Positions 16,357-33,690 of a DNA stretch of 64,000 nucleotides are shown one piece after another; the stretch's first letter is position 1; every line of letters starts with the position of its first letter. The stretch comes from Diploscapter coronatus. Its lineage: Eukaryota > Nematoda > Chromadorea > Rhabditida > Rhabditidae. Under the pieces are notes generated by a model. It made no database searches, was not told the DNA's origin, and saw only the letters and a program-made list of their open reading frames with translations. Position numbers and translations under genes: made by a program. Location of the stretch: contig OZ038422.1 of assembly GCA_964036155.1 (NCBI GenBank), forward strand, positions 36,479,201 through 36,543,200, in the 5' to 3' direction.

Positions 16357-17225
16357 CATTCATAATGAAGATTTCGCTCGTGCGACCCATCCCTTGTATA
16401 TTTTTTTTTGCTTGACGAAAGTGCTCCCTAAGTCTGATAGCGACATTAATTAACAATACTCGTAATTTTATATACAAAAATCTAAAAAAAAAAAAAGCTT
16501 TAAAAATTTATAGATATTTTTGATCCGATACAACGGATCTATAAAAATAAAGCAAATTTAAATGTAAACACTATTTTAGACTCACACAAACATCAGAGAT
16601 TGACGGCTATTTCACGACAACCGAAAAAACGACCCAATTGAGTTGGCAAAGATAAAATTTCTGATGATCAAAATAAGCAGAAAATCACTTCAAGTCAACA
16701 AATTTTCATTATTCTAGAAGCGGAATTGGAAAGTTTTAAGCAGTCTTTAATTTTGTGAATTTCAAAATGCCACTCTTGTCATTGTCTGCAATCTGCTGCC
16801 TGAAACAAAACGAATTCGATTATGCGTATTGACGACTGTGCCAAATAAGTCATTTTTCATCTGTGAATTTACCGAAATTCTCAGTCATATCAGATTTTAC
16901 AAGGGCATCATCATTTATTGCCGAAAACCAATTCAAATAAGGAACTATCGCTTTAGAAGTGGAATATGTATATGACAGGATGAAGGGGGTCAAAATAACA
17001 GGGGGAAAGGTAAGATAGAATCGGGGAATTGGGTAGTTGAGTAGGTACAAAACAATAAATACGAAATAGCAAGGGCGAAGGGGTCAAATTCAATAAATAA
17101 CATTTAGAAAAGGAAAAAGCAAAACAACAACAACAAAAAATCAACAAAAGTCACGAACAAAAATGACAAGAACAGGTTTATCAGGTGAATAGGGGTAAAG
17201 ATGAGGAAAATGGGGAGGAATTCCT
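16357..17225. other. Intergenic, 3' side of histone H1
   Basis: No exon seen. It probably includes the H1 3' UTR (minus strand), with a minus-strand AATAAA near 16912-16917. Confidence 0.35.
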
Positions 17226-19275
17226 CTAGACAGTTTCCTTGGCGGAGGACTGTCTGCTAGAGCTAGGGGGCTGCTTCTTCGCCGAAGAGGTCTTCTGAAA
17301 ATGAATGAATTAGTCAATTTTAAATCAACATTTTCTTGGATAAAAATTTTCAAGTTGCACGTTTCCCTCAAAAATTTCCGTAAATGTATCCGAATTTGAG
17401 AGATTCTACACTTCACAACTATTATCAACTTTGATACTCCACACAAATCACCATTGTTTGCATCAATGTCGTAAAATCGGCAAATTTGCATCCTTGGTTT
17501 TCAGAAAATCTATCTAATGTAATGTTTACGAGTTAGAAAATCTAAAAATTCTTCGGAAATTTATTCATACCTTGGGGAGAGAAGGAGTGGAGTGAACAGC
17601 CTCGGTCTGCGCCTTGGTGGGCGTCTTCTTGGTCTTGGCAGTTTTCTTCTTCTTCGCGACTTCAACAGACTTCGTCATCGAGGATCTGGCCGATTTCTTG
17701 ACTGCAGCCTTCTGGAAACAGTCCCTTCATGTTTACAACATTCTTCACTTAATCATCTTCACCTTGGAAGAAGTAGGCGTGGCCAATCCAGTCCCCATTC
17801 TGGCGGTGCTTTTCTTCTTTCTGGCGAGGCTGGGCTTCTTGGCAGACTGAAACATTCGTTGATTTATTCGAGTTTTCGAGTAGAGGAAGATGCAGGATGT
17901 AGAAAATTTGGGACACAAGTGAGACGCCTTTTTAAGAGCTCCTTCCTTATTCGTTGCAAGACGCTCTACACCAAATATACATGCCCTTCTCTACAATGAA
18001 GTCCTGTAATTGCAGGAGATATCAGCGACAGATTCGAAGTGTCATCTTCCCCAGGTTTGCAAATAAAAACCCGCACTCATGGGTCGGGTGCGAGTGTGAT
18101 ATTTCGGGTTTTGAAAAAAAAAAATGCATGTGGGTTCGAGCTCAAATTTACAAGAATATGCGAGTCCGGGCTCAGTGTCAAATTAAAAAAAAAAAAAAAA
18201 AAAGTTACAAGTATGCATCTTTTAATCTTGCACCCATCATCTGCTCACCTTGACCTTGGGAGTGGAAAGAGTCGTCCCGGCCTTGCTGTTCTTCTTGCCG
18301 ATGGACGCAGAACGACGCTTCTTCGCCTTGCTGTTCTTCTTCGCAATGGCAGCGGCTTCCTCGCCCAGACCGAAGCGGCCATGGTTGCCGTGGGGCTTAA
18401 ATGGAAACTAATTTTTGAAGAATGATGGAGGTTCAAAAAAGAGCAACTGAAGTCGAGTTCAGACCATTGCCTCTTCAAACGGATTTTCCAAAAATTTAGA
18501 TCACTATTCTCGCTCGCAGAACTTTCCCTCAATATGCGATCATTTTTGATAGACAAGTCGCCTCTCCAACCGACCTGTTTGAAAGTGCCATCGGCGACTC
18601 CCTTCTTCAGAGTGGAGTTGAGAACGCGGTTGAATGTGCCCGAGCTGTCATCCAAGTTGTACTTCTGCAACAAAAATAGCAGTTAATCACTGAAGTGGGC
18701 ATTTGTCACCAGGACTTAGCATTTTAGGCTTTTCGGATACTGAAAATACATCGCAGTTCCCCATTCGCCAGTCACAATTTGTAAATGCCATTGATTTTTT
18801 TTTTTTTTTTGGAAATGAGTAGGCACAAAATCGGATGACGTTCACAAATGAGGCACTTCTTCTCCTACCCCCAGAAGGAAGGTCTTGATGGCGGGACGAG
18901 TGGCTCCCTTGCGATCCTTGATGGAGACGATCGCTTCCTGAATCATCTTCAGGTACGGCGGATGTGAGGGAGCAGTCTTCACAGTCTTAGTCTTAGACGA
19001 CTTCGACTTCACCTGCAATCGAAAGAACCATCTAGATTTTTTCCGGAAATTGCCAAACTTGGCCTAAAATTTTTGGAATTTCAAATATTTTGGACAATTC
19101 GAAACTTTCGCATGATTCTAACTCGACGGGGTTTATCGCTTTCAAGCTTTAGAAGTCCAGAAAGTTTTCAGAAATCGAGAAAAGTCTAAAATGAATTTAG
19201 GGAACTTTTCAAATTTTTAGGCCAAGTAGAGAGTCGAGGATTCACCTTGTTCTGTGCGATATCAGTGGCAGCCAT
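17226..19275 (-). CDS. Linker histone H1, intron-containing
   Basis: Minus-strand gene in at least six or seven exons, starting MAATDIAQNK at 19275 and ending SSAKETV at 17226. The winged-helix domain is clear: HPPYLKMIQEAIVSIKDRKG, ATRPAIKTFLLG, KYNLDDSSGTFNRVLNSTLK and KGVADGTFKQ. The C-terminal tail is Lys/Ala/Ser/Thr-rich (AIAKKNSKAKKRRSAS, SVEVAKKKKTAKTKKT), as expected for binding linker DNA and compacting chromatin. The ATG lies 10 nt after a CTATTTTCAG acceptor (AG at 19286-19287 on the complement) with no donor visible upstream, suggesting spliced-leader addition. The gene is thus of the replacement, polyadenylated type rather than a replication-dependent intronless histone. It is head-to-head with the oma-like gene. 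Confidence 0.88.
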
Positions 19276-19643
19276 TGCAAGTGCGCTGAAAATAGAGATA
19301 ATCATATTGATAAGAAATTCACGAAACAATCAACAAGGATTCAGAAATTTGGCGGAGACGGAAAAATCGCGAGCAGAGACGATAGAAAATTCGGGAATGG
19401 CGAGACGAAAAGTTGGGAATGAGAAACGGAATGGGCGTGTTTGGCGCCATTTTGCAAAGTGGTTTTTTTCTTCCCCGTTTGTTTCTTGGTTTTCCTGTTT
19501 CTCCTGAATTTCACGTCATCTTCTCGGCGTCGTACTTGAATCACATTAAATTCGAGTCGTTATACTTGAATATTCGTGGATTTTAACATTGTTTCTTGAA
19601 ATTTGATCATTTTGTCTCGAATTTTTAGGCTAGAATTCACAAA
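19276..19643. promoter_or_regulatory. Shared divergent upstream region with two trans-splice-type acceptors
   Basis: This 368-bp gap separates the H1 start (minus) from the oma-like start (plus). Each side has an intron-type acceptor close to its ATG: complement of CTGAAAATAG at 19286-19295 for H1, and GAATTTTTAG ending at 19629 for the oma-like gene. No coding exon is seen in the gap. A bidirectional promoter serving both genes is inferred. Confidence 0.5.
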
Positions 19644-22600
19644 ATGGTCAACGAAAAGATGGATGGTCCTGTGAAGGTTGGCGTGGGTCAGTTGAGCGGA
19701 GAGGAGAGCAAGAAGAGCAGACTGAACGACTCACAGATAGAGCTGATGGGTGCGGCAGGCGGACAGACGGAGCCGGAACAGCAGGAGCAGGCCGAGCAAG
19801 CAGAGAAACTGCACAGAGAGATGCAGATCGCTGAAATTCAGGTGGGAAGAAGAGGGAAAGGATGAATATTCAACGGCAAAATATTGATGAAGCTAGCCTG
19901 TCGCCCATTTGAAGAATTCACCCACTCACCCATTTTGATCGCGAAAATCTTGATAAAGACGAAAATGGTATGGTTAGCTTTCCAAAAAGCTCTTGCGAGA
20001 AAGTGAAATTTTGTTCTCACAATATTCAACTAGCACCCTATTCATCATCGACTGATCACCATTACATCAGCTGGATGTTACCATATTTGTTTTCTTGATT
20101 CTTTAGTTCCTAAAGTCGTTGACATTCAGAAAACCTGTTAACTTATCCATTTAGAAACAAGCATTTTGATTTATTTGAATTCGTTTACCTGAAAAAAAAA
20201 ACTTTAGAATAAATTGAACGAAATCAGTCTGTACGAGTCTGCCAATCAGTACGACCACTTCAACACTACTTGTCCCGAACTCTGGATGCGCAGTCGAGTG
20301 AGTCAAGCAGAAAATACCTTAAAAATTCTAAAAGGAATGAAGATTGCGAAATTGAAAATACCGGAATTTTTAAGGTTTCAGCAGCTTTACAATCGAGTAA
20401 ATCTTGGAAAAGTGCTTCCGAATTTCATTAGTTGAACAATAGCAGAATTAGCTGATGACTCAAAGGAATCATTTGCAGAGTTCGACGATGGTCGGCCAGA
20501 TGCAGTGGCAGCAGCAGCAGCAGCCCATCCACATGCCCCAGCTGCCCGTGCACCCTGCTGTCTATGCGGAGATATTCAAGCCCAATTCCTGTCTGCTCAG
20601 TGATGAGGAGCGCGAGGAATTCCGCAAGCAGAAACGCAAGGTGGGAAAATTGGCTCACTGAACTTTTCATCCTAATACCACCCTCACTCGTTGTTTTTCG
20701 CTTTTTCTTCTCTTCCTGCTACTTTCCAAAAAAGACGATAACTGCAAAAGTATGAGTGAGAATAGACTAGGAATTGCAATGGCTCGGAAAATGATGCACA
20801 GAAATGCCGACAAGATTTGACTACGAGAATTACTATCCTCGAATTGGCAATATTATTCCGCCATTACTTCTTGCCGTAGAGATTTCTGATAGAAACATTA
20901 TGCTTGAGGAGGACGCCTACAAGACGGCTCTGTGTGACGTCTACCGCGTCACGGGTCGCTGTCCGTACGGAGAGAGATGCAGATTCGCTCACGGCGTCGC
21001 TGAAATTCGTCTGCCTCAGAATGTGAGTTCATGAGTGCATGAAGAGATCATAGCAGATAGGAAAATCATGAATATCAGATTCTAAATGACGATCAAGCAG
21101 AATTTTATCCACTAATTTCAGCCGCGTGGTCGCTTCCATCCCAAGTACAAGACGGTTCTCTGCGATAAGTTCAGCACGACGGGCTGGTGCAAATACGGAT
21201 CCAGGCAAGTTTTCCTTTTTTGCAAATAGATTTATTCTAAATTATATACACGTTCCTTTCCAAGATTTTCTAACAATTTTCTCATCTTCTTTTATCTGTC
21301 TCAAACAAAAATGAGCCATTGTTCGTTCAAAAGTTGAACTCCATACCCGTCCTTGTATAAATTTCGAAAAATCGGTCTGCTCCATGAAAAAGTAAATACT
21401 GGACCAGACTCGGGACTTTTCCATCGCAACTGCGGTGCGAATGCCTATTTTTGTGGTGAAAGTTTTAGCGACTGTAGACTTGTAAATAAAAACCTGTATA
21501 TAGTCCCGAGTTGAATGCGGGTCCAAAGGTTCAACAAAATTTGCAAGTCTGTACTGGACAACTCATCCTGTAAAATGGCTGATTGACTGCATTCAGATGC
21601 ATGTACATCCACAAGGTCACGAACCCTGCCCTGCAGCAGCAGCGCTTGATGCTCACTCGTAAGCTGCTCTCTGAAGGCGACAACGCGTCATCGACTAGCG
21701 AGTCCGAGTCCAACGAGAAGATCTCCTTCGCTAGCGCTCAGGCAAATACCTCGGTAGGAATGAGAGGCGAGGCCAGAGTGGCTGTCCCTTCTCAGCCTCT
21801 TCATACTCGTTCCAGTCCGACTGACTCTGCAGCTGCCTATGCTTCTGAACATCAGGTACGGATGGGGTCTTATGTAAAATTCTCCCAGACCTCCTGGTAA
21901 AGTTAATTCAGTTTTGCAAACAAGGAAAATTTGATTGAACTCAACAAGTTGGTGTGAGTAGTGGACTTTATGAAAAAGTCGTTACGAATAAACGTTGATT
22001 TAGTCTTGAAAAACATCGATATCAGAAACTTCTTGAGTTCATCCTGGAAAAAAAAAACTACTAGTTTTATAAACCCGATTCACACCCCCAAAATGTTATC
22101 AAAACTTTCTCTTCCCTTTTAGCTGATGGTGTTATGAAGAATCGATCATATTTCTCTAGTATCGTTTTAGCTAGAAGCGAGCAATTGTAGAGTTAGTTCG
22201 ATATTTCTAACCGTTTATTTTGAGTCCGGTCACCTGCCGCCCACTCCCAAGTCAACCATGATCAAGCGCAACCTCTTCAATCAGTCGTGAGTCTCTTTGA
22301 AATTTGAAAAGAATTTCAACTTTTGATTTGATCATTATTGAAAGTTTATTTCCGGTGATATAAAATTTCTACATTCATTCAAATGAGGGAGTGAAGTTTC
22401 TGCGAAAAGGCCTAATACTGCCGGGATCCACGAAACTTCTGAAAATTTCACTTTTGAAACTTTGCAGGATTTTTTTCGTGAAAAATAGATCATCCTGGTG
22501 GCTCCGAACACTGAAACCCCAGTGCATCATTTTGTTGATTTCCAACTTTGCAGGATGTACACTCCGTCTGACTTGGAGCGAGCGATCACGCGTTCGTCGA

Positions 22601-22725
22601 CGGACAGTCCGCACGTGGACCGCATGGCTCGTCACATCACGAGCGCCGACTTCCCCCATCCCACCCAGTCCAACGTCGTCAGATGGGGCAGCTTCAAGGC
22701 CGAACGCACCAATAACTTCTAGGAG
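19644..22725 (+). CDS. oma-1/oma-2-like: Tandem CCCH zinc-finger RNA-binding protein, OMA-like
   Basis: Multi-exon gene starting [15 protein letters not shown] and ending [10 protein letters not shown] before TAG. An acidic/Gln-rich N-terminal part leads to [12 protein letters not shown] and then two CCCH fingers: [20 protein letters not shown] then CRFAHG (C-x8-C-x5-C-x3-H), and [20 protein letters not shown] then CMYIHK. The linker [15 protein letters not shown] matches the OMA-1/OMA-2 arrangement I know from C. elegans, where these proteins bind 3' UTRs in oocytes and are needed for oocyte maturation. A C-terminal [17 protein letters not shown] resembles a proline-directed phosphosite, an inference. 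The second finger is split by an intron with a GC donor (CAG|GCAAGT at 21205, acceptor at 21596). The start of the exon encoding the first finger, near 20900, is uncertain. Likely germline-expressed. Confidence 0.85.
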
Positions 22726-24027
22726 GACAGAGCAAAAGTACGGTAAGATTATTCTAAGAAGGCCTTATTCTTCTACACTCACACTACCTGAATTCTCTTG
22801 GAAATCGAAAAATACACTTATCGTGTATCCAGGATCCTCACTCTTCCCTAGCATTTCCTTTCTTTTTAAATTTCCTATCTTTCTTTGAATCATTTCTTTT
22901 CAGGATTAACATTCACTTTTGTAATTTGAAACGAGATACTAATATTTTGAGGATCCGTTATTTGTCTATTTTAGGTAAATTTTTCAAACAATCTGAAAAA
23001 GTAGGATTTTTCTTGCAAACTAGTCGCACTGGATTTTTTCAGATAGTTTGTGTTATTCGCTCCAACATATTAACCTCTGCCATATTTTCTTGGTGCTCTC
23101 TTGTTGAAGTAAATTCCAGCAACTAGAGTAACTTATCACTTTCGCACTTTACTCTTTGTAAACTAGGATTAACTTATTTTTATTCGAATGTTCCCCTACC
23201 TAATTGAGCCAGCCTATTCTAATCTAACTTCGGGTATTTTACAACTCTGTAAAGTTATGTCTTTTTAGAAAATGTTAATTCAGCTATGTTATTGACTCTA
23301 ACTCTTCGGGATATTTTTATTCCCTAGTCTATTTTTGGCTTTTTATGAGTGAGCATACGGCGAACTTGTATAAATTGCATAAAAAGTACCGTAAACTTGC
23401 TCCATCTATTTTCTATTGTGGTGAATCCTATGACGAGTATGATTATTTATTGAACTATTTTGTGTCGATTGACTATTAGGGCTAGCTTCTGGTGTATTTT
23501 TGAGCGTAAGTATTCTTGAGTGTATTTGTGTCATGTTATCGAGTATACTGATGGGAGATCGAATGATAAAGTCGTTATTCGTGTTGAATTAGAAACTCGG
23601 AGAGCCTGAAAATGGCTATAGGTTGAAAGACCTACAAAATATTTCCATTTTTTTTTTTTAAAATACTCTTTTTACAGTACTGTTTGTAAAGGCTGCAGGA
23701 TCACATTCTCTCATATCGTGAAACATTTCTGCCAGTTCAACGGGATATAGAACAAGTTCTGTATGTTCTAGCTCGAAATATTCCCGAGTATAGCGATTTT
23801 GTGATCCTACTGTTTTATAAGAAATGCTATTGAATTTTTTTCCTACAGAATACTTCAATAACCTGTCCAAAATCTTCGAATTTCACACGAGTTCGATTGT
23901 TGGGTATTTCTCTCTCCCTGAGCACTTTCAATGCTGTCTACTCTTACCCGTATTTTTATGAATCGTGTTTGGCTAAATTCATTTCGAATCGTTTTTTTTC
24001 TCTTCAGTGCTGCCGATCAGTGAGTGT
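22726..24027. other. oma-like 3' region and upstream of TGS1
   Basis: AT-rich, mostly non-coding. Acceptors occur at about 23677 (CTTTTTACAG) and 23847 (TTCCTACAG). The second precedes a short stretch that can join in frame to the TGS1 exon at 24008, so TGS1 may have one further 5' exon there. The first precedes 23 open codons with a Cys-x2-Cys and two later His, not enough to call a gene. Confidence 0.35.
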
Positions 24028-28628
<4,601 letters not shown>

Positions 28629-29368
28629 AATTAAGGCAAACTCATACTCCTTCTCTTTTTCTCAGTTATCTCAGAGCTTCTTATTTTCGTAATTATTACA
28701 TTTTTCGAATAGTCCCCCATTTCCAAATTAGTGTATTCCAAGTTTCATATCCCAGTGGATCACTTATAGTCTGAATTTTTCATCTTTTATTTTATGGAAT
28801 AATTTGATTGTTGTGATTTTGTTGTTAGACAATATGTTGTCATGATAAAGATACAAAAATGAATATATTTGAAGCAAAAGCTAAGGAAGGTTGAAACCTT
28901 TCTCATACCTATGCCCAATTTCAATATCTGTTCTAAGTCATTTTAAAAGAAAGATTACTTTCTTATTTGAATTTTATATCTTTGTTTTTAATTCATGAAA
29001 TGAGGCGAAAAAGTAGAAAACATTTTTGACAATTTGAAATTCATAATCTTCTGAGAATTGCAGTAAATGAAATTGATCACAACACAAAATCAAGTAGTGC
29101 TTGTTCCTTTTTTCTCCTTGAAATTTTGCATTGAATTATTTCCCTATTTTCGTCTTCTAATTTGCTTATTTGAAACTTCCAAATTATCATATTTTATTCA
29201 TCGCTCTTTTAAAATTTGCTTCTATTAGCTCCTTCATCTTATAGCCGCTCTACTATTACACGTACATTGATTTATCACGTTCGCTTTCGAAATTTGTATA
29301 ACATTCGTTTTTCGCTGATTTATTTTCAGCGTCTCTAATTTCACCATTTTCAGCGCATACCGTCAACA
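28629..29368. other. TGS1-CSN5 intergenic spacer
   Basis: 740 bp, AT-rich, without exons. It ends in an acceptor TTTTCAG at 29347-29353, 15 nt before the CSN5 ATG, as expected for trans-splicing of a downstream operon gene or of a monocistronic transcript. Confidence 0.45.
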
Positions 29369-32300
29369 ATGGCAGAAAGCATGGAAGCGGTAGCTCCAAC
29401 GGGAACGGGCACAGACAACTCGATCCCCCAGCAGAACTGGGAACTCGCCAACCAGGTTGGCACATTCGGATTTTTCAATAATAAATTGCACTGACTTTCG
29501 ATGTCGAATTTATAAAAATCAACCACCGGAATTTCATCAAATCTTTCACATGCTCTAGTCATTTTGTATGCCTTTGCGCATTTCATCAGCTAATTATCAC
29601 AATTTACAGGATCCACTTTCTTTCCTACTAGCTCAATCCGAAATCTGATTAATCATACAAAATGAAGAACTTGCAGATACTTTTTGAATTATTTCCCAAA
29701 AATGAATAAAATGATTGCAGATCAAAGTAGATGAGTTGTTCGAGCACAGCGCATCGATTCAGTCGGAAATTCGTGCGGCCAAACCCTGGGACAAAGACCC
29801 ACAGTACTTCAAACTCGTGAGTTTTTTCCTCATCAAGAAGTGACAGTTAAAAACTTAGAAATCGAATTTAGTTGATTGTCGAACTTTTTCTCATTGAATT
29901 TGAAAATTTCGTTTCTTTCTCCGGTATTTTAACTTCTCGAGCTAAAAATCATATATTGAAGGTGAAGCTGTCTGCCGTCGCCCTGTTGAAGATGGTGATG
30001 CACGCGAAGCGCGGAAAAAATATTGAGGTGAGTCAAGTTGATTTTTAAATGAAAACTATTATCTGCAAGAGATGAGTTTCTTCCGAATACAAATGTGAGT
30101 GTTTTTCAAGTAGCCAATCGTTTAATGTTCTTGAACATGTTGACCAATTACATATTCATTTCTGTGAGGCAGTTCATCCAATTTCGTCTCGTAAAATATA
30201 GACGATCGCTAATAATTTTCAGCAGGAATTCATATTCACAAGTTTACCTTTATTTTCATTCGCAATTTGTAAATTCCGTCTATTTTTTCTTTGTCTCCTC
30301 AAAAGGACTTGGATAAATAACTGAATGTAGCTTGTTAAAAATTCTGCAGACGTTCAATTTTTCCTTCTCATTTTTTTTTTGTAAATAAAGTGAATGCTTC
30401 AGGTGATGGGGCTGCTGCAGGGTCGTGTGGACGCGCACTGTTTCATCATTCTGGACACATTCGCTCTGCCCGTGGAGGGCACGGAGACTCGCGTCAATGC
30501 ACAGCAGCAGGCCTACGAATACATGACCGTATACACGGATCGCTCCGAGAGAATGGGCATCAAGGAAAAGGTCAGAAAATAATGCGATTTGGGAGAAAAG
30601 TTGTTTGAAGCAAACACAATTAATATTTTCATGGTCCAAAATTATACCTGAATGTGTCGTATTTTCATTGAACATCATGTTTTTTTTCTGTCAAACAAGG
30701 AAATTTTCCCTTACTGGATTTTGGGTTTTATTTTTAAATTCGATTTTGTTCTCAAGAGAGTCGATTTCTAATCCAGTATTCTTTTAAGGTTAAATTTTTC
30801 AACAAACTTATTTAAGAGAATCAGTATAATTGTGCTATATATGTGCTTGTTTAACTTTCCAGATCGTTGGCTGGTATCACAGCCACCCAGGCTATGGCTG
30901 CTGGCTATCGGGCATCGACTGCGCCACGCAACAGATGAATCAGCAGTTCCAGGAGCCCTGGCTCGCCATCGTCGTCGACCCTCTCAGGACCATGAGTGCT
31001 GGAAAGGTGAGACATTAGAGAAAGAGAGAGAGAGAGATTTATGTCAATTGTTGAAACACACGCTTCCAAAGTGAACAGACATGATAATAAGTGATATCGC
31101 TTTATTTCTAACAGAATTCTCGTTTCTTTCATTTTTTCCTGATGGAAATTCGAAATTTATCAATTGGAAAGATATAATTGGAAGCGTCTGCCTAGCAGAA
31201 TATTTTGATATTCATTTTTTTCGATAACCATTTTCAATATTATTCTTTCAGGTGGATATCGGAGCTTTCCGCACTTATCCCAAAGGCTACAAACCCCCAG
31301 AACGCGGCCCCCAGGAGTACCAAATGATTCCCATCAACAAGATCGAGGATTTTGGTGTCCACTGCAACGAGTACTATCCCCTCGAAATTCAATTCTTCAA
31401 GTCCGAACTCGGTATGCACATTTTATCCGATTCGATGAATTGCATAAACTTTCTGAATGGGAACATATTCCTTTGCCAGATAATGAAGGGGAATATGCAT
31501 TTCGATATCTTTCGCAAAAGTTATTCATACTGGAAGAAAGGTTTTGTTGTACAAGCAATTTGTCGCTACCAAAAATCTTTCTATTCTTTTTTTCTACAAT
31601 ATTCTCCGTTTTGGGAATGAAATATCGAATTTAATGAAAGATGGATAGAATCCCTTGGTTATTCTTTCTAGCTATGCAGTTTGTTTGCAGATGCACAACT
31701 GCTGCGAGCCCTGTGGAACTCGCACTGGCTAAACACCCTGAGCTCGTCCCCTCTGCTCTCGAATGTCGAGTTCATCCGCAACCAGATGGCCGATGTCACG
31801 CAGAAACTCAAGGTCATCGAGAAGGCATGCGGCTCTTCGAAACCATCTGAGGTAAGCCTTCATTCCATTTCTGAAGAAAAAGAAATAGACATTTAATGTC
31901 AAATTTACTAAACATCCCTGAATTATGAGTGGGATATGAGTCTGCATTTATTTTAAAAGACATTATTAGAAAATGGAGAGTATAGATTTCATAATCTTTG
32001 ACGTTTTTACATTTCAACGAGTTAACTACCTGAATAGTAAGCAAATTTTTCTATTCGAGCAAATGTTATTCTTCCTTCCCGCTTTTGCATATTTTATTTT
32101 AAAATTATGGATTTATTCGAGGAGTTGTTTCAGAAAACAGTTCATCAGATTTTTTTTTCCGAATTGCGATGAATTCAAATTTCAGCAGACGTTCGAGAAG
32201 TTGCAGAAGGTTGCGTTGGACAGCGAGTCGATTGGACACGAGGTGCTAGCCGGCCACCTCTCGCAATGCCTCAAAATGCACCTTTTCGGGGCTGGGGACA

Positions 32301-32947
32301 AGAATTTCAAGTAAGTTCAAAACTCGATCTACACTACATTGACTTCCTTTATACAGCTTGTCAAAAGTAAAAAGCAGATAATTAGGAAATTCAATGCTCA
32401 AATATTGCGATCTCGTAAGAAGTGCTTTTCTTTCGGTTCAGAAAGTTGAAATGCTTAACTTTTATCAATAGAGAATTGGATGATTTCTCATGAGATTCTC
32501 TGAAATTTTGATCTTTTCAATTTCAACTCAAAACGAGTGAAAAACTCATTTGCATATCCCGGAAATTTTGCTTATGTTCGGTATTCATAATATTCGTAGG
32601 AAAATGAAAAAAGTTCGACTCAAATTTTCGGAATTTTTATTCGGCCTATCAGCAGTTGTACGTGACTCGTGAATAATCCAGCGACTTCAAAATTTATACA
32701 ATTGGAGATTGTTAGATTTTTTAATGAATTTTCATTCCTAACAATGAAATGACTTGTTAACAATAGAAATGGTTGTATGATAATAGACATGAAAATATTT
32801 AGAATCCTATTAACACATTTTGCTATCAGAAAATATCACATAAGATATTTTTTATTTTACAGTTTCATTTTCAGACTGGAGCATGCATCGAAGGCGAATG
32901 GGAGCAATGAAGGACAGAAGATTATAGATGCAGACATGGTCGAATAG
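29369..32947 (+). CDS. csn-5: COP9 signalosome subunit 5 (JAMM deneddylase)
   Basis: About nine exons, ATG at 29369 and TAG at 32945-32947. The protein begins [16 protein letters not shown] and includes [35 protein letters not shown], and the complete JAMM/MPN+ motif [14 protein letters not shown] with the upstream Glu in KNIEVMGLLQG. Then come [36 protein letters not shown] and the helical C-terminal part SKPSE...[18 protein letters not shown]5 is the zinc metalloprotease subunit that removes NEDD8 from cullins, so it regulates SCF ubiquitin ligases. The C-terminus KIIDADMVE is short. All catalytic residues are present. Nothing suggests loss of function. Confidence 0.95.
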
Positions 32948-33690
32948 AGCTGCATGGAAGGATAGGAGGATAAGCAGGCAGACCAAGCAGTCAGAGATAT
33001 TCTCAAGCTACCGGTATCATTCAAATTTTTTAAAACTGTAATATCATTACCAGAGTCAGCGAACTGGTTTATATAGATGGTTAGATCTCATTTTTTAAAA
33101 AATATCTCTTCTACGTTTTCATTCACTTTTTTCCTTCCTGAACTTCTGAAACTTATTGAGACAACATGAATTTGATCTAAACCCTTCTGAAATTAGTCGT
33201 TTGACTCTCTAAGCTTTTTGTTTTTATTTATACCGAGCATCGTTGAAATTCAAAAACATTTTCGTTCGATTTTTATATAAAGTATGCGATTTTAAAACAA
33301 CAAACTAACGCATTTATTATGCAGAAAAAATCAAAACAATGATAAGAGAATTAAAAAAAAAAAAGATAAAAGCATACGAATTGAGATCATCGGGGTAAAT
33401 TTGTCATTTGCATAGAAAATATAAAACTAGATCTAAATCTGAGAAGGAAAAATTGTGGCACAGGGATTGACGTGGGAGACACTGGGGCTCTGCTAGAGGA
33501 ATGAGTGGCCTTCAACAGTCTTTGTAAGAAATGAATGTTTGATGAGACAATATTTTGCTCCTGTTCTATTGCTAGTAAAATTTCTTACAAATAGCCCGTC
33601 TTACTATAAACTGATTCAAAGTGATGTATGATATGAAGGGAGGGATAAATATATTCATCTAATCATGGCCGAATGGTTGAATATATGCTT
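32948..33690. other. Convergent 3' region of csn-5 and flp-10
   Basis: No exon seen. It is AT-rich and must hold both 3' UTRs, because csn-5 (+) and the neuropeptide gene (-) end facing each other. Confidence 0.4.

Noticed and set aside
18040..18200. GGGTCGGGTGCGAG / GAGTCCGGGCTC words in a histone H1 intron
   Set aside because: Looks like a degraded dispersed repeat, but no ends or duplication could be defined.
23678..23747. Short stretch with Cys-x2-Cys and His spacing after a good acceptor
   Set aside because: It joins to a following exon only into an early stop; too little to call a zinc-finger gene.
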